A stretch of 64,000 nt of DNA, taken from positions 62,001-126,000 of the forward strand of contig JBFWVJ010000003.1 of the NCBI GenBank assembly GCA_050246795.1, given 5' to 3'. Positions 24,103 to 32,154 of this stretch are shown here, in pieces (position 1 is the stretch's first letter; every line of letters begins with the position of its first letter). Below the pieces are notes generated by a model that saw only the letters and a list, made by a program, of their open reading frames with translations, had not been told where the DNA came from and made no database searches. Both the position numbers and the translations under genes were made by a program. Origin of the DNA: JBFWVJ01 sp050246795. GTDB taxonomy: Bacteria; Patescibacteriota; Gracilibacteria; JAUYGZ01.

Positions 24103-24360
24103 ATGAACGACCAAAACCCTCACACCAGCCTCGAAGAAATCAACGAAAAACTCGACCGCCTCCTCGCCTACGAACGGGCCCGGATGATTTGGGGCACCGT
24201 GAAAACAATCATCGGCATCGTGATTTTTGTGATCTTCATCATTCTCCCGATTTATTTCGCCTACGAACTCCTCCAAAACCCTTTTCAATACTTCGACCCC
24301 AACCAATTTCCTGAGCTCAAGAAAATGATCGAAGAAATGATAAAGCAGGGTTTCCAATGA
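24103..24360 (+). CDS. Small single-span membrane protein, 85 aa
   Basis: 85 aa. A hydrophilic N-terminus with a short coiled-coil-like region (LEEINEKLDRLLAYERARM), one transmembrane helix (about residues 33-55, IIGIVIFVIFIILPIYFAYE), and a C-terminal amphipathic helix. Function unknown. TATACT at 24077-24082 is a possible -10 box. It precedes proS on the same strand, separated by a repeat-bearing gap. Confidence 0.65.
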   Translation: MNDQNPHTSLEEINEKLDRLLAYERARMIWGTVKTIIGIVIFVIFIILPIYFAYELLQNPFQYFDPNQFPELKKMIEEMIKQGFQ

Positions 24361-24407
24361 TTTCAGCTCCCCTAAGGGCTTCTTTTCCAGTACAATCCTT
24401 GCGATTC

Positions 24408-24486
24408 GAGACGATTGGGAAACAGGAGACTGTTGTGATTCCCTCCCCATCGTCCCCATCGTCTTAATAGTCTCAATCGTCCCAAT
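24408..24486 (+). repeat. Pre-start array with pairing arm before proS
   Basis: The 5' part GAGACGATTGGGA (24408-24420) is complementary to the array end TCCCAATCGTCTC-like units (CATCGTCCC, AATAGTCTC, AATCGTCCC). The latter run directly into the proS ATG. A long RNA hairpin would hold the start region. Confidence 0.82.
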
Positions 24487-26196
24487 ATGCTTCAAAGCAC
24501 CCTCTTCGGAAAAACCATCAAAGAACCCCCAAAGGACGCCACCGCCGATAGCCACAAGCTCCTGACGCAGGCCGGCTTCATCGCTCAGATCGCCGCGGGG
24601 ATTTACAGTTTCCTCCCGCTCGGATGGCGAGTCCTGAAAAAAATCGACCACATCATCCGCGACGAATTTGAAAAACGAGGGATCCAAGACCTGCTCATGC
24701 CCATCGTCCATCCTGCTACCCTCTGGGAAGAGACGGGACGAACTGAAACGATGAAAGACATCATTGTCCGCTTCGAAAGCAAACGAGGCCAAGACTTACT
24801 CATCGCACCGACCCACGAAGAAACGGTCAGTGATCTAGCCCGAAGGTTTATCAGCTCCTACAAAGACCTTCCCGTGATCGTCAACCAAAACCAACTGAAG
24901 TTTCGTGATGAAACCCGCGTCCAAGGTGGGATCCTTCGCACCCGTGAATTCATCATGCAGGATGCCTACTCCTTCGACACCGATAAGGAAGGCATGAAGA
25001 AAAGCTACGCCTTGATGCGTGAAGCTTACATCGCCATTTTTGAACGCATCGGCGTGAAGGTCATCCCAGTAGCGGCAGACTCCGGTGCCATGGGTGGCAG
25101 CGGCTCGGAAGAATTCATGATCCTGGCAGAGGTCGGTGAAGACCGCATCATTATTTGTGAAGAATGCCACTACCATGCCAACCTTGAAAAGGCAGAATCA
25201 ATCATTGAACCGATTCCTCAGGACAAGGACATGAAACCCATGGAAAAAGTCCACGGGAAAGGCGTCATCGGTGTGGAAGATCTCGCCAAGCACCTCGGAG
25301 TAGAACCCGCGCGAACGACTAAAACCCTGCTCTTCCAAACCGAAAAAGGCATCGTCGCCGCCATGATCCGTGGCGACTATGATATCAACGAAGCCAAGCT
25401 GAAGAACGAACTGAAGGTCAACGAACTTCAGCTCGCCTCCGCGGAAACCATTAAAAAACTCACCGGAGCAGAAGTCGGCTACGCAGGACCGGTAAACCTC
25501 CCTGAGTCAGTGACAGTTATCGCAGATATCTCCACCAAGGATCGTGTAAACTTTGAATGTGGTGGCAATGAAACAGACTACCACCTCATCAATGTGAACT
25601 TCGAGCGAGACATCCCCACCCCTCGCTTCGCGGATATTCGAGCAGTGAAATCAGGAGATACTTGCCCCAACTGTGAGAAGGGCAAGCTCAAACAAGAGCA
25701 CGGCATCGAAGTCGGGCATATTTTTCAATTGGGGACGAAGTACAGTGAAAGCATGGGGATCAAGTTCGCCGATGAAAAAGGCCAACAACACCTGGTAGAA
25801 ATGGGCTGCTACGGGATCGGGATGACCCGCGTCATCGCCGCCACGGTAGAACAGCTTCACGATGAAGCCGGACTGGTTTGGCCCAAGAACATTGCCCCCT
25901 TCCATGTTCACCTGATCGGCCTGAACCTCGACAAAGACGAAACGGTGAAAAAGAAAGCTTATGACCTCTACGAAACCCTGAAGCAAAACGGCATCGAAAC
26001 CCTCTTCGACGATCGGGAAATTTCCCCCGGAAAAAAGTTCGCCGATGCCGACTTGATTGGCTTACCGATCAGGCTTACAATAAGCCCACGTGCTCTGGAA
26101 CAGGGAGGCCTGGAATGGAAAGAACGCACCTCAAAAGACTCCTCCATCGTCCCCGAATCCGACCTCATCCAAAAAATCCAATCCCACTTGAAATAA
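24487..26196 (+). CDS. proS: Prolyl-tRNA synthetase
   Basis: 569 aa, a bacterial-type class II ProRS. Motif 2 is FRDETRVQGGILRTREFIMQDAYSF. The editing insertion (INS/YbaK-like, about residues 225-400) contains KTLLFQTEKGIVAAMIRGDYD and NVNFERDIPTP. Motif 3 is MGCYGIGMTRVIAATVEQ. The anticodon-binding domain is at 470-569. It charges tRNA-Pro. The gene is the first of a block that also carries proC, proA and proB, which links proline supply and use. Start fixed by the pre-start array. Confidence 0.97.
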   Translation: MLQSTLFGKTIKEPPKDATADSHKLLTQAGFIAQIAAGIYSFLPLGWRVLKKIDHIIRDEFEKRGIQDLLMPIVHPATLWEETGRTETMKDIIVRFESKRGQDLLIAPTHEETVSDLARRFISSYKDLPVIVNQNQLKFRDETRVQGGILRTREFIMQDAYSFDTDKEGMKKSYALMREAYIAIFERIGVKVIPVAADSGAMGGSGSEEFMILAEVGEDRIIICEECHYHANLEKAESIIEPIPQDKDMKPMEKVHGKGVIGVEDLAKHLGVEPARTTKTLLFQTEKGIVAAMIRGDYDINEAKLKNELKVNELQLASAETIKKLTGAEVGYAGPVNLPESVTVIADISTKDRVNFECGGNETDYHLINVNFERDIPTPRFADIRAVKSGDTCPNCEKGKLKQEHGIEVGHIFQLGTKYSESMGIKFADEKGQQHLVEMGCYGIGMTRVIAATVEQLHDEAGLVWPKNIAPFHVHLIGLNLDKDETVKKKAYDLYETLKQNGIETLFDDREISPGKKFADADLIGLPIRLTISPRALEQGGLEWKERTSKDSSIVPESDLIQKIQSHLK

Positions 26197-26261
26197 GCAA
26201 GGACTGAGCACTCACTATTTCGAATTTCTGATTTCGAATTTGCCTACCGCATTCTATCCTT

Positions 26262-26337
26262 ACGGTCCTTAAGTCCCTTAAAACCCTTAAGTCCTTAAAA
26301 CCCTTAAGTCCCTTAAAACCCTTAAGTCCCTTCCCCC
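26262..26337 (+). repeat. Pre-start 9-bp array (CCCTTAAGA/CCCTTAAAA)
   Basis: Eight units of CCTTAAGTC, CCTTAAAAC type, then a C8 tract, end right before the TPR gene ATG at 26341. The same unit recurs at 27180-27243 and 54245-54290. Confidence 0.92.
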
Positions 26338-26340
26338 CCC

Positions 26341-27072
26341 ATGACTTCCGAACTCCGCGAACACCTCCACTGGATTGAAAACATGATGAACGAAGGCGAC
26401 ATCGAAGACGCGCTGAAAGTCCTTCAAGAAATCGCACTCGTGTATCCGGAAAGCTACCATATCGCTTCCCTCATCGGCGAATGCTACCTCACCCTGGGAC
26501 AGCCTGAAAAAGCGATCCTTCCTTTACGCTGGGCGACAAAAAAGTTTAAACGAAAGAAAAAGATCGAACGGAAGAAACCCGAGCCTCAAACCGAAGCCGA
26601 AATCCGAGCCGATTACAACGAACGCACCACCGTTTTGAAGATCAAGAAAGCCATGCGGCGCAAACGGAAAGACAGTTCCTGGATCGACCACTATTTGCTG
26701 GGCTGCGCCTACGGCCGCTGCATGAAGTTCAAAAGCGCCATCCGCCACCTGAACATCGCCAACAAGAGCAATCCCAACAACGCAGAGATCATCCGCAATA
26801 TCGGCTGGATCCGCTGCATGCAAGAAAAAAAAGACCACGGCCGGAAGCTTCTGAAAAAATCCATCGACCTCGACCCCACCAACGCTCTCGCCTACAACGA
26901 CCTCGGCGCCAGCTTCATGTTCGAAGAAAACTTCGAAGAAGCTCAAAAATGGATCAAAAAAGCCACCGAAATGGACCCGTACGACGACTTTATTACCAAC
27001 ACCGCCGAGAAACTCGAAGAACTCATGGCCTACAAAAAAATCATGAGCAAACTCCCCAATCTAAGAAAATAA
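26341..27072 (+). CDS. TPR-repeat protein
   Basis: 243 aa. Soluble, helical and rich in Lys/Glu. TPR-like pairs can be read at residues 10-60 (DIEDALKVLQEIALVYPESY, CYLTLGQPEKAILPL), 120-150 (LLGCAYGRCMKFKSAIRHL) and 180-225 (NALAYNDLGASFMFEENFEE). A basic insertion (KRKKKIERKKPEP) lies after the second unit. No catalytic domain. It is likely a scaffold, partner unknown. Both flanks carry pyrimidine arrays. Confidence 0.8.
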   Translation: MTSELREHLHWIENMMNEGDIEDALKVLQEIALVYPESYHIASLIGECYLTLGQPEKAILPLRWATKKFKRKKKIERKKPEPQTEAEIRADYNERTTVLKIKKAMRRKRKDSSWIDHYLLGCAYGRCMKFKSAIRHLNIANKSNPNNAEIIRNIGWIRCMQEKKDHGRKLLKKSIDLDPTNALAYNDLGASFMFEENFEEAQKWIKKATEMDPYDDFITNTAEKLEELMAYKKIMSKLPNLRK

Positions 27073-27152
27073 AAGGTACGTAAGGTACGAACGGTACAAA
27101 GGGTACGAAAGAGAATGCATTCTCCTCCGTACCCTCCGTACCCTACCAACCC
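27073..27152 (+). repeat. GGTACG hairpin element, copy 1
   Basis: Four 9-bp units GGTACGTAA, GGTACGAAC, GGTACAAAG, GGTACGAAA form one arm. GAGAATGCATTCTC, itself palindromic, is the tip. CCGTACCCT units form the other arm. It begins right after the TPR stop codon and is about 90 percent identical to 30835-30920. Confidence 0.88.
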
Positions 27153-27179
27153 TTCACCCCCTCCCCCAGTATCCAAAAT

Positions 27180-27243
27180 CCATCCTTACAGTCCTTAAGA
27201 CCCTTAAAACCCTTAAGACCCTTAAAACCCTTAAGTCCCTTCC
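27180..27243 (+). repeat. Pre-start 9-bp array (CCCTTAAGA) before DUF6941 gene
   Basis: Six CCCTTAAGA/CCCTTAAAA units between the GGTACG element and the ATG at 27253. Two repeat types are stacked in this 180-base gap. Confidence 0.9.
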
Positions 27244-27252
27244 CCCATTCCC

Positions 27253-27678
27253 ATGATCAAAGTCCTCTTCGCCCACCTCTGTGAAAAAGCCTTTCTGTCG
27301 CAAAACGGAAATTTAAATCTGATCGGCATTTTCGAACGGGTCACCAGCCATCAATTCCCGATCAGCTTTCCCCAGCTTTCTATCGTGACTTCCCTGGAAG
27401 GCGAAACCGGCCAGCACCAAATGGTAATCAAGATCGTAAACGCAACCTCCGGCGAAGAACTCATCAAACCGATCACCTTGAACATCAACATCGAAGCCAA
27501 GCAAGATGCTCAACAACCGGCCGGCCCCCAACACCTACGAATCATCGGTGATATCAACAATCTAAACATCAAAGAGCTCGGGAAGTACGAAGTACAGATT
27601 TTCTTGAACAATGAAAAAGCCTATTCGGTCCCTTTCGCAGCAGAAAAAGCACAGAAGCCAATACCAGAGGGCCGATAG
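27253..27678 (+). CDS. DUF6941 family protein
   Basis: 141 aa. The opening IKVLFAHLCEKAFLSQNGNL and LIGIFERVTSHQFPISFPQL, followed by beta-rich VTSLEGETGQHQMVIKIVNA, fits the DUF6941 pattern of small soluble proteins without known activity. No signal peptide. An Ala/Gln/Pro-rich linker lies near residue 95. The gene has its own repeat leader, so it may be independently regulated. Confidence 0.7.
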   Translation: MIKVLFAHLCEKAFLSQNGNLNLIGIFERVTSHQFPISFPQLSIVTSLEGETGQHQMVIKIVNATSGEELIKPITLNINIEAKQDAQQPAGPQHLRIIGDINNLNIKELGKYEVQIFLNNEKAYSVPFAAEKAQKPIPEGR

Positions 27679-27681
27679 TCT

Positions 27682-27790
27682 TCAAATTTTCAATTTTTAA
27701 TGTACAATTTTCATTGAATTTTCAATTCTTCAATGATCATTTTTTCATTGTAAATGAATTGGAAATTAAAAATTGTAAATTATAAATTCC
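27682..27790 (+). repeat. AT-rich self-complementary leader before proC
   Basis: Units CAATTTTTAAT, ACAATTTTCATTG, AATTTTCAATTC and their complements (AATTGGAAATTAAAAATTG) form a long imperfect hairpin. Shorter relatives occur at 530-570 and 2212-2240. Confidence 0.65.
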
Positions 27791-27793
27791 TCT

Positions 27794-28588
27794 GTGACCA
27801 TCTCCATCCTCGGCTTCGGCAATATGGGCTCCGCACTCTGCAGGGCTTTTATTGAACAAAGAGTCGTAAAACCCAAAGACATCATCGCCACCGACACATC
27901 AGCTGAAAAACTTCAGATCGCCGAAAAAGAACTCCAGATCAGCACCACTACCGATCTCACCCAAGTGGCATCAACCGACGTTCTCTTCTTAGCCGTAAAA
28001 CCCCAGACCTTTCCGGAAATCGCCGAGCAGCTGAAAGAAAAACTTTCAAAAAAAACCATCGTCGTCTCCATCATGGCCGGCGTCAGCATCGCCACGATGA
28101 AGAAGCTTCTCAACCATGAAAAAATCATCCGCAGCATGCCCAATACCCCAGCCATGATCAGTGAAGGAGTCACCGGCTGGTACGCCGACAAAAGCATCTC
28201 GACAGCTGAAAAGAAGACCATCCAACGTCTCTTCGAGTGCACCGGTCTGTCGATAGAGGTCAAAAAAGAGAGCTTCCTCAATGACTTCACCGCCCTCTCC
28301 GGCTCCGGCCCGGGATTTTTCTATTACGTCTTCGAACAGTGGTTGAAAGCCGCCAAAAAGTTAGATCTTCCCGCCGCCGATACTTCAAAAATCCTTGCCA
28401 AGACGCTGGAAGGATCGTTAAAACTTCTCGAATCCACTCAAGAAGAACCGGAGGAACTCCGAGCAAAAGTGACCAGTAAAGGAGGAACCACAGAAGCCGG
28501 CTTAAAAGTCCTGGAAAAAGCCAAACTCGAAAATCTTTTCGCCAAAACCCTTAAAGCCGCCTATAATCGCAGCAAGCAACTAGGCTAA
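27794..28588 (+). CDS. proC: Pyrroline-5-carboxylate reductase
   Basis: 264 aa with a GTG start at 27794. The Rossmann motif is ILGFGNMGSALCRAFIEQ. LFLAVKPQTFPEI, IIRSMPNTPAMISEGVTGWY and ALSGSGPGFFYYVFEQWLKA are diagnostic for ProC, and KVTSKGGTTEAGLKVLEK is the C-terminal signature. It carries out the last step of proline synthesis. The first two steps (proB, proA) are downstream on the same strand. Confidence 0.96.
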   Translation: MTISILGFGNMGSALCRAFIEQRVVKPKDIIATDTSAEKLQIAEKELQISTTTDLTQVASTDVLFLAVKPQTFPEIAEQLKEKLSKKTIVVSIMAGVSIATMKKLLNHEKIIRSMPNTPAMISEGVTGWYADKSISTAEKKTIQRLFECTGLSIEVKKESFLNDFTALSGSGPGFFYYVFEQWLKAAKKLDLPAADTSKILAKTLEGSLKLLESTQEEPEELRAKVTSKGGTTEAGLKVLEKAKLENLFAKTLKAAYNRSKQLG

Positions 28589-28594
28589 CCAGCG

Positions 28595-28858
28595 ATGCTG
28601 AACACACTTTTCCTGCTCCAATACAGTTTTCTCAATGGATACTTGCTCCATCGATTTTTCCTAAAAGACAAGGAGTCCAGCAAGCTTGAAACCGTGCTCT
28701 CATCACTTCTTCTGTCCTGGTGCCTCAATTCTCTCGCCATCTATATCTTGGCACGCCTTTTCGAGATGCCATTTACGCAAATAAGCACCATCATTGTCAG
28801 CTTCTCCATGACAGCAATCGTTCTCCTGCTGGTTCCAATCTCCCGATTGGAACCATAA
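28595..28858 (+). CDS. Short membrane protein, probably truncated by a repeat element
   Basis: 87 aa, starting six bases after proC. Three hydrophobic segments (LNTLFLLQYSFLNGYLLHRF, LSSLLLSWCLNSLAIYILAR, ISTIIVSFSMTAIVLLL) make it integral to the membrane. The last eleven residues (LLLVPISRLEP) are the translation of the first hairpin of three-hairpin copy 3, which also supplies the stop codon. It may be the N-terminal remnant of a longer polytopic protein. Family not recognised. Confidence 0.55.
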   Translation: MLNTLFLLQYSFLNGYLLHRFFLKDKESSKLETVLSSLLLSWCLNSLAIYILARLFEMPFTQISTIIVSFSMTAIVLLLVPISRLEP

Positions 28859-28920
28859 TGTGCTGAATCAAGCACGAAGAGCATAGCTGGTTCTGATCAG
28901 GAATCACAACCAGCTATGCA
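28828..28920 (+). repeat. Three-hairpin element, copy 3
   Basis: Hairpin 1: GGTTCCAATC (28831-28840) with GATTGGAACC (28845-28854), perfect 10 bp. Hairpin 2: GTGCT (28860-28864) with AGCAC (28871-28875). Hairpin 3: ATAGCTGGTT (28883-28892) with AACCAGCTAT (28908-28917). The stems are conserved relative to copies 1 and 2 while the bases differ. Confidence 0.82.
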
Positions 28921-28953
28921 TCCCACCACACCCGCTATTCCCACTATCCCCAC

Positions 28954-30207
28954 ATGCCCTCCCTCCAAACCCAGCTCGAAAAACTCAAAAAAGCCTCCTA
29001 CCAGCTTCAGCTTTCCAGCACCTCTCAGAGGAACAAGGCCCTGAAGAACATCAAAACAACGCTTCTCAACAACATCCCCTCCATCCTCAGGGCGAATAAA
29101 AAAGACCTGGCAAAAATGGATGATGCCAATCCTCTGCGCGACCGGCTCCTCTTAACCGAAGAAAGAATCCACAGCATTTGCAGAGAAATCGACACCATCA
29201 TCAAACTCCCCGATCCGCTGAATCGAGTATTGGAAGAATACACCCCTCCATCGAAGATTCACCTGAAGAAAGTCAGCGTCCCACTCGGATGCGTCGGTGT
29301 GATTTACGAATCACGACCGAATGTCACCATCGATGTGACAGCCCTGTGCTTGAAGTCGGGAAATACGATCCTGCTTCGTGGCGGAAGTGATGCCTACGAA
29401 TCCAACAAAATACTGACCAAGCTCATTCATGAGGCACTTGAAAAATCAGACATCCCCAAAGAATCCGTCCAGCTACTCAAACCCGACCGGGAACTCGTCA
29501 CGGCCATGATGAAAGCCAACCAATACCTCGACCTCATCATCCCACGGGGAAGCATGAGCCTGATCCAGATAGTGCGCGAACAATCCACCGTGCCCACCAT
29601 CGAAACCGGTGCCAGCGTGGTCCACACCTTCGTCGACGAATCAGCGGACCTCGACATGGCCTGCACCATTGTTCACAATGAAAAAACCAGAAGACCCAGC
29701 GTCTGCAACGCCGTCGATACGGTTCTCGTTCATCAAAAAATCGCTGCCACCTTCCTCAAAAAACTCGCGCAAAAAATGAGCCGAAGCGATACCATCCTGC
29801 ACTGCGACAAAAAAGCTTATGAACTGTTGAAGACCCATTACCCAAAAGAAAACCTCACCGCCGACGCTGATCAACAATACGATCGGGAATTCCTCAGCCT
29901 CCAGATGAACATCCACCTGGTGAAATCGATCGACGAAGCCATCGCCCACATTCGTCAGTACTCGCTGAAACACTCCGAATCTATCGTGACCAAAAACAAG
30001 AAAAACGCCGACCAATTCCTCCACGAAGTCGACGCCGCCTGTGTCTACGTAAACACCTCCACCGCCTTCAGCGACGGCGCCCAATTCGGCCTCGGCGCCG
30101 AAATCGGCATCAGTACCCAAAAACTCCACGCCAGAGGCCCAATGGGGTTGCGCGAGCTGACGAGCTATAAGTGGCTGGTGAGCAGTAAAGGGAACATAAG
30201 AACTTAA
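28954..30207 (+). CDS. proA: Glutamate-5-semialdehyde dehydrogenase (gamma-glutamyl phosphate reductase)
   Basis: 417 aa, the usual ProA length. It reduces gamma-glutamyl phosphate with NADPH. VPLGCVGVIYESRPNVTIDV, KSGNTILLRGGSDA, LIIPRGSMSLI and the catalytic-Cys region RRPSVCNAVDTVLVH are in the expected order; ARGPMGLRELTSYKWLV is the C-terminal signature. The start is preceded by a short C-rich leader (CCCGCTATTCCCACTATCCC), a weak form of the arrays. Confidence 0.97.
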   Translation: MPSLQTQLEKLKKASYQLQLSSTSQRNKALKNIKTTLLNNIPSILRANKKDLAKMDDANPLRDRLLLTEERIHSICREIDTIIKLPDPLNRVLEEYTPPSKIHLKKVSVPLGCVGVIYESRPNVTIDVTALCLKSGNTILLRGGSDAYESNKILTKLIHEALEKSDIPKESVQLLKPDRELVTAMMKANQYLDLIIPRGSMSLIQIVREQSTVPTIETGASVVHTFVDESADLDMACTIVHNEKTRRPSVCNAVDTVLVHQKIAATFLKKLAQKMSRSDTILHCDKKAYELLKTHYPKENLTADADQQYDREFLSLQMNIHLVKSIDEAIAHIRQYSLKHSESIVTKNKKNADQFLHEVDAACVYVNTSTAFSDGAQFGLGAEIGISTQKLHARGPMGLRELTSYKWLVSSKGNIRT

Positions 30208-30215
30208 ACGGGTCA

Positions 30216-30252
30216 TTGAAATACGTATTCAATACGTGTATAATACGTGTAG
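30216..30252 (+). promoter_or_regulatory. Promoter and triple operator of the toxin-antitoxin pair
   Basis: TTGAAA (30216-30221), 17-bp spacer, TATAAT (30239-30244). Three heptamers ATACGTA, ATACGTG, ATACGTG begin at 30221, 30232 and 30243, exactly 11 bp apart, overlapping spacer and -10 box. This fits cooperative binding of an antitoxin on one face of the DNA. Confidence 0.8.
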
Positions 30253-30266
30253 ATAATATCCAACCT

Positions 30267-30506
30267 ATGAAGTACAAGAAACTTACCATCACCATCCCTT
30301 CCGACATTTACAAAGGCCTGTATAAAATCGCTGGAAAAAGAAATATTAGCCGTTTTCTAGCAAATCTCGCCAGACCTCATGTCATCGACTCAGAGCAACA
30401 ACTAAAAAAGGGATACTGGGAAATGAGCCAAGACACTGAAAGAGAACATGAAGCAAAGGAGTGGACAGAAAATCTTCTTAACGATTCATACGATGAAACG
30501 AGGTGA
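30267..30506 (+). CDS. Antitoxin (ribbon-helix-helix-like)
   Basis: 79 aa from the ATG at 30267. The N-terminus KKLTITIPSDIYKGLYKIAG is a CopG/MetJ-type DNA-binding ribbon-helix-helix pattern. NISRFLANLARPHV continues the second helix, and the acidic C-terminus (EREHEAKEWTENLLND) would bind the toxin. It should repress its own promoter through the three ATACGTG sites. It overlaps the toxin gene by 14 bases, a common way to couple translation. Confidence 0.82.
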   Translation: MKYKKLTITIPSDIYKGLYKIAGKRNISRFLANLARPHVIDSEQQLKKGYWEMSQDTEREHEAKEWTENLLNDSYDETR

Positions 30507-30816
30507 GATCTGGTGGGTTTCATTCGACCCATCTCTTCATTCAGAGATCAAAAAAACGAGACCAGCCATCATCATCAGTATTGATCTCTTCAATGATGTT
30601 TCTCGTCGGGTTCAAGTCGTGCCATTGAGTTCAAACACACAAAAACTGTATCCATCCGAATCATACGTCCTGATCGGAAAACAAAAATCAAAAGCCATGG
30701 TCGATCAAATCGCCACGGTTGACAAAAGCAGACTTCAAAAAAAATTGTCCGATGCTTCAAAAGAAGATCTCTCCACACTCGAAAGAATTCTCAAAAGACA
30801 TCTGGGAATCTCTTAA
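30493..30816 (+). CDS. MazF/PemK family mRNA interferase toxin
   Basis: 107 aa from the ATG at 30493. GEIWWVSFDPSLHSEIKKTRPAIII is the classic MazF opening, with the conserved Arg-Pro. VQVVPLSSNTQKLYPSE holds the catalytic Ser/Thr region, and MVDQIATVDKSRL is the C-terminal signature. These toxins cut mRNA at short sequences. The antitoxin precedes it and they share a promoter. Active residues appear intact, so the pair may be functional. Confidence 0.92.
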   Translation: MKRGEIWWVSFDPSLHSEIKKTRPAIIISIDLFNDVSRRVQVVPLSSNTQKLYPSESYVLIGKQKSKAMVDQIATVDKSRLQKKLSDASKEDLSTLERILKRHLGIS

Positions 30817-30834
30817 TACCTGATCAGAAAATAA

Positions 30835-30920
30835 AGGGTACGTAAGGTACGAATGGTACGAAGGGTACGAACGAGAAATGCATTCTCCTCCGTACCGTCC
30901 GTACCCTACCAATCCTCCAA
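30835..30920 (+). repeat. GGTACG hairpin element, copy 2, before proB
   Basis: GGTACGTAA, GGTACGAAT, GGTACGAAG, GGTACGAAC units, tip GAGAAATGCATTCTC, return arm CCGTACCGT, CCGTACCCT. It ends 10 bases before the proB ATG and is nearly identical to 27073-27152. Confidence 0.88.
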
Positions 30921-30930
30921 ACCCTCCCCC

Positions 30931-32010
30931 ATGTACTGCATTCAAAAAATCGTTATCAAAATCGGCTCCGCCGTCCTGACCAATCCGGACAAATCTCTCA
31001 ACAATAAAGTCCTGGTCCACCTAGCGGAACAAATCGCCGAACTGTACGAAGAAGGCCATCAAATCTTGGTGGTGAGCTCGGGAGCCGTCGCTTCCGGCAG
31101 AAACATCATCGATTTTACCGATGAAAAACGACGACAGGTCCGACGACAAATGTACGCAGGGCTCGGCCAAGGGCACCTCATGTGGAAGTATCATAATGTC
31201 TTCTCCAAGCACGACATTCCGATCGCCCAGTGCCTGATCACCCGCGACAACTTTGCCGACCGGACGGAATACCAGAACCTCGTGAATACCCTGGAAGGCT
31301 ATCTTCGCTTTCGGGTGATCCCCATCCTCAACGAAAACGACATCGTCGCCAACAATGGCGTGACCTTCAATGGCAATGACTTCCTCGCGGCACTGACCGC
31401 TGTCTCCATCAAGGCAGACAAGCTCATCATCCTCTCCGATATCGACTCCCTCTACGACAAAGACCCGCGACTGAACCCCGACGCGAAACCGATTCACATC
31501 GTCGAAAAAATCGACGCCGAGCTGGAAAAAAAGTGCGGTGGTTCCAGCTCCAGCATGGGGCTGGGAGGGATGATCGCCAAAGTACAGGCCATCAAAATCG
31601 CCAGTGAAGCCGGGATCAAAACATTCTTGGGTCGTGGAACAGCTGCAAACATTTTGCACGACCTGGTGGATACAAAAAAACCAGTGGGAACCTACTTCAA
31701 GCCTCAAAAAGCGAAAAAACTCAGCCGCTTCAAGCACTGGCTCAAGCACATGTCGATGCCCAAGGGAACGGTCATGGTCGACGACGGCGCTGCCGCGGCA
31801 CTGAAAAAGCGCAAAAGCCTCCTCATGGTCGGCATCAAAGAAATCAGCGATGGCGTGGAATCCAAAGACACCGTCTACATCGTCAATACCCACAACGAAC
31901 CCATCGGCACCGGAAAGATCAATTATTCCAGCACAGAAATCAAGGAAGCGATGAAAACCGGAAAAAACCTGAAGGTGATCATCCATTGCGACAATTTGAC
32001 GATACGTTGA
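30931..32010 (+). CDS. proB: Glutamate 5-kinase
   Basis: 359 aa from the ATG at 30931; upstream in-frame codons would translate the hairpin element. The amino-acid kinase domain (1-255) shows IVIKIGSAVLTN, ILVVSSGAVASGRN, PILNENDIVA, LIILSDIDSLYDKDPR and SSSMGLGGMIAKVQA. A PUA domain (about 275-355, GTVMVDDGAAAALKKRKSLL) follows. It catalyses the first, usually proline-inhibited, step of proline synthesis. Confidence 0.97.
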   Translation: MYCIQKIVIKIGSAVLTNPDKSLNNKVLVHLAEQIAELYEEGHQILVVSSGAVASGRNIIDFTDEKRRQVRRQMYAGLGQGHLMWKYHNVFSKHDIPIAQCLITRDNFADRTEYQNLVNTLEGYLRFRVIPILNENDIVANNGVTFNGNDFLAALTAVSIKADKLIILSDIDSLYDKDPRLNPDAKPIHIVEKIDAELEKKCGGSSSSMGLGGMIAKVQAIKIASEAGIKTFLGRGTAANILHDLVDTKKPVGTYFKPQKAKKLSRFKHWLKHMSMPKGTVMVDDGAAAALKKRKSLLMVGIKEISDGVESKDTVYIVNTHNEPIGTGKINYSSTEIKEAMKTGKNLKVIIHCDNLTIR

Positions 32011-32011
32011 G

Positions 32012-32077
32012 AGTTCAGAGTTGAGAGTTCATGGTCCCATCAATATTCTATCAACTCTTAACTATAAACTATAAACC
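32012..32077 (+). repeat. GAGTT/AACTC hairpin repeat
   Basis: GAGTTCAGAGTTGAGAGTTC is complementary in units to AACTCTTAACTATAAACTA farther along. Same purine-arm/pyrimidine-arm design as the other leaders, but the next start is 78 bases away. Confidence 0.6.
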
Positions 32078-32154
32078 CCATCACGCAAGTATCTCAGGTT
32101 CACGAAACCGCCATTTTCCAGTATCCTCCTGTCACTTTCTCTTTTAATGATCCT

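Noticed and set aside
31021..31986. 321-aa minus-strand frame opposite proB
   Set aside because: Shadow of proB codon bias; proB motifs are complete on plus.
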